Origin: Cercozoa sp. M6MM
Lineage: Eukaryota; Endomyxa: Ascetosporea
Length of the DNA: 57,540 nt
NCBI GenBank assembly: GCA_040357565.1
Contig: JBDODJ010000073.1
Strand: one strand, 5' to 3'
The first letter of the stretch is position 1. The number at the start of each line of letters is the position of its first letter. This document shows, one piece after another, positions 55,567 to 57,540 of the stretch. The position numbers and the translations under genes were made by a program. A model generated the notes under the pieces. That model did no database searches, was not told the origin of the DNA, and saw nothing but the letters and a program-made list of their open reading frames with translations.

Positions 55567-56524
55567 TCTTTCGTACCACACTGCCCCACACCCGGTGTTC
55601 TTGGAGCCGACGGCGAAGCTATGCTCAGGTAAACGTCACGAAGATTTGGTCGAGAGGTGCGGCGACCAATTGCCGCCCCCTGGGAAGCGAATGAAAACAG
55701 AAAATGAGCTTCAATTTTGCACGACAACAGAATGAACAAGATAGGATACCCACAGTTGGAAGTTGCAGTTTATTCCTTGCTTCTACGAAGGTACAGCGCT
55801 ATCACAGTGACCAGAGTCCTATCAGATGTCAAGACGTGACTTCCGCGCTGAAGCGAAACTGATTCAATTCTGTTGCACGCTCGTGGCAACTTGCGCCGGG
55901 GCTTCTTGAAGCTCACTGCTTAGACAAGAGACCTGACGAAGCGGTAAACAGCGTTGCTACGTTGATCGTTCCAGTTTTCGACGGCAGCCAAAACCTTAAA
56001 TGGCGCTGAATCGAGTTTCGAGTTATAACACAAACCTCGCGTTCTTGGCGCTTGGATGGTACCAACCTTCCCCGCGACAAGTCGTGTGTTCGTGAGTGAG
56101 TGAGGTGCTTAGTGGTCTTGGTTTCTACGTCGGCGGAAACTATCACAACTGGCTGCCGTCGTCGATGAAACCAGCATTCGCATACCCGGTGCAAGAATGT
56201 AACTGAAAATCATTCATTCTCTTGTTCAATAACGGAACACAACGACTTTTGGTTTCGCTTTAGTTCACAAACGAAAAGCGTACACGCCTCCTCATCCCGA
56301 CAAGCAAAATGCGAACTTCCCACCAGTCATGTAAATTCGCTCATCCTCTTAGAAATTGTACCAGGTCGAGTCTTATTCACACTCGTGTCGCTTTTTGACG
56401 AATCTGATGATAAAGCAGATACGACAGCGGAGTAATGCTTGGTACCCCAAAAGTTAATACAGGCGATATCACACGACGATCATCCAAGTGAAGGCGCTTG
56501 GCCGCTGACATTTTAACCACGTAG
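55567..56524. promoter_or_regulatory. Divergent upstream region (cyclase-PDE / phosphagen kinase)
   Basis: About 960 bp between the cyclase-PDE start and the first recognised phosphagen-kinase exon on the other strand. It must contain the cyclase promoter and the kinase's first exon and promoter. No conserved element identified. A candidate kinase start could be the ATG at about 56309, but it does not join convincingly. Confidence 0.4.
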
Positions 56525-57540
56525 ACTGGGCACGCAAGGACACGAAGTACGATAGTCTGGCCGTCCGGCACCTGACGCCTTCTTTGTGGAAATCACTGTC
56601 GAAGAAAAAAACGGCCAATGGGGTAAAACTCCACCACCTCATACGCAGGTAGGTCCCATCCTGTAAATTGGAACCGATCATTTCCCTCCAGATAGAACCT
56701 CTCGTTTGCACTTTGACCAGTGGGGTCGAGCTTCGTGGAAGTCGTGTGGGTATATACGCGGGCGATGCGGAGAGCTACACTGCGTTTGAACAAGTCTTTG
56801 AGCCTGTGATCGCCGACATTCACTCAGTTCACCGAAAGGTCGATTCAAGCACGGTGCAAAAGTTTGATGTGGATCCGAATCACCTGAAATCACCCAAAGA
56901 AAATGTACCTTCGTACCTATTCTTTTTGTGCCAAGGTGGAGTTGGGTCCCTGTTGCACTAAGCAGTTTGCGTACTACATCTAATGCACAGTGGCTGAAAC
57001 ACGTAGAGTCAGTTCGTATTCGTGTGGTCCGAAACCTAGATGCGCCTTTCACAACCACACAGTCTCGGTGCGAACGACGCGAAACTGAAGAGGTTATATT
57101 TATCCTCCCTGCGATTGAGTTGTCACCTAAGTCGATAGAAGTGTTTTCGCGTTTTCACAGATTCTAAAGAGCGTCTTTTCGAGCCTACCTGCCAGTTTGT
57201 CCGGTGAATACACTTCGCTGGCTGATATGAGTGGAGACGAACAACTGTACCTTGCCCACAAACACCTGCTTTACAATCTGCGCGACGATTTTCTCCTTAG
57301 CGTACGTCCACTGCCTCTGTTATAAACTGTTTTCTGTCACTCTTCGAGAATGAACACGGTTATGTAAGTTTAGGCCGGTGCAGAGGATCACTGGCCAGCG
57401 GGTCGAGGTGTTTTCCGCGTGAAAACTGAAGGAACCGAAGATGGTGGCAAAGGCGATGTGTTGAATCTCAGCGCCTTTGTGGGGCATGAAGGTATAAATA
57501 CTTAGCAGTGCTTAAAGAGTTCTCTTCAGCTTTTTTTTTT
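56525..57540 (+). CDS. Arginine/phosphagen (guanidino) kinase, partial
   Basis: Exons 56525-56648 and 56721-56904 join in frame and give SLAVRHLTPSLWKSLSKKKT, LIRSGVELRGSRVGIYAGDA and ESYTAFEQVFEPVIADIHSV. This is the N-terminal all-helical domain and the GVGxxxGDxESY motif of ATP:guanidino phosphotransferases. Further exons read HVESVRIRVVRNLDAPF (cf. VxSxRVRxGRxxxGxxF), SLSGEYTSLADMSGDEQLYL and DDFLLSAGAEDHWPAGRGVF (cf. DHFLF ... WPxGRGI). The frame continues to GDVLNLSAFVGHEG and another donor at about 57491. The active-site Cys region and C-terminus lie beyond the window. The enzyme reversibly transfers phosphate between ATP and a guanidino compound as an energy buffer. Arginine versus taurocyamine or creatine cannot be decided from this part. 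The first exon with the start codon is not found. Confidence 0.88.

Noticed and set aside
1-57540. LTR, retrovirus-like, Polinton or other virus-like elements; CRISPR arrays; rRNA
   Set aside because: No reverse transcriptase, integrase, capsid or polymerase motifs, no long terminal repeats, no spaced direct-repeat array and no rRNA core sequences were seen on either strand.

Overview
This is a nuclear chromosome segment from a microbial eukaryote. Nearly every gene is broken into small exons by short GT-AG introns, mostly about 35-100 nt. Many introns begin GTACC and are filled with C-rich TTACCCC-like tracts, (CA/TG)n, (AT)n or poly-C runs. Ribosomal protein S23, SF3b10, CstF-50 and mitochondrial succinate dehydrogenase subunit C establish a eukaryotic nuclear genome. 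A four-EF-hand calcium-dependent protein kinase argues against animals and fungi and fits a SAR, haptophyte, cryptophyte or plant-lineage protist. I cannot name the species. Three assembly gaps are marked by N (355-454, 10236-10245, 19808-19817). I saw no CRISPR array, rRNA, convincing tRNA, or virus-like or LTR element.

Layout. 0-1 kb: 3' end of an alpha-actinin-like gene (+). 2.5-8.1 kb: TMEM63/OSCA-type channel (-) with a long acidic N-terminus. 9.6-11.5 kb: ABHD13/BEM46-like hydrolase (-). 11.65-14.7 kb: CDPK (+). 15.1-20.2 kb: PH-RCC1-ubiquitin-like protein (+). 20.3-21.5 kb: unknown basic protein (+). 21.8-24.0 kb: CstF-50 (+). 24.7-26.2 kb: cyclin-like (+). 26.2-26.8 kb: small two-TM protein (-). 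27-29 kb: a small TM protein (-) and an unknown Ser/Gln/acid-rich protein (+). 29.2-30.2 kb: SDHC (-). 30.6-32.6 kb: two convergent membrane-protein loci. 33.1-33.65 kb: SF3b10 (+). 34.4-37.6 kb: tandem-SPRY protein (-). 38.4-39.3 kb: mucin-like Thr/Pro protein with one TM (+). The last two are bracketed by two copies of a ~100-bp dispersed repeat. 39.9-41.8 kb: protein with a papain-like-fold segment (-). 42.1-43.9 kb: multipass membrane protein (+). 44.2-45.1 kb: RPS23 (-). 45.9-48.9 kb: CDK9-like kinase (+). 49.8-55.6 kb: a giant soluble-type adenylyl cyclase fused to a cyclic-nucleotide phosphodiesterase (-). 56.5 kb to the end: arginine/phosphagen kinase (+, partial).

The most interesting locus is the cyclase-phosphodiesterase gene. 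Two class III cyclase domains and a P-loop NTPase region, as in animal soluble adenylyl cyclase, can be spliced in frame to a complete class I HD-type phosphodiesterase. One polypeptide of about 1,835 residues would then both make and destroy cAMP. It lies head-to-head with a phosphagen kinase. The CDK9-like kinase is also unusual: it has an acidic insertion of about 100 residues in its activation segment and a Gln/His/Pro-rich tail. Several genes serve RNA processing or expression (CstF-50, SF3b10, RPS23, the CDK9-like kinase), but nothing suggests co-transcription. Gene order alternates strands and neighbours often share short promoters or overlap at their 3' ends.

Gene models were built by eye from splice signals and reading frame. 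Those for the cyclase-PDE, SF3b10, RPS23, the alpha-actinin end and the phosphagen kinase are exon-resolved. The others give a reliable span and family but approximate internal exons.
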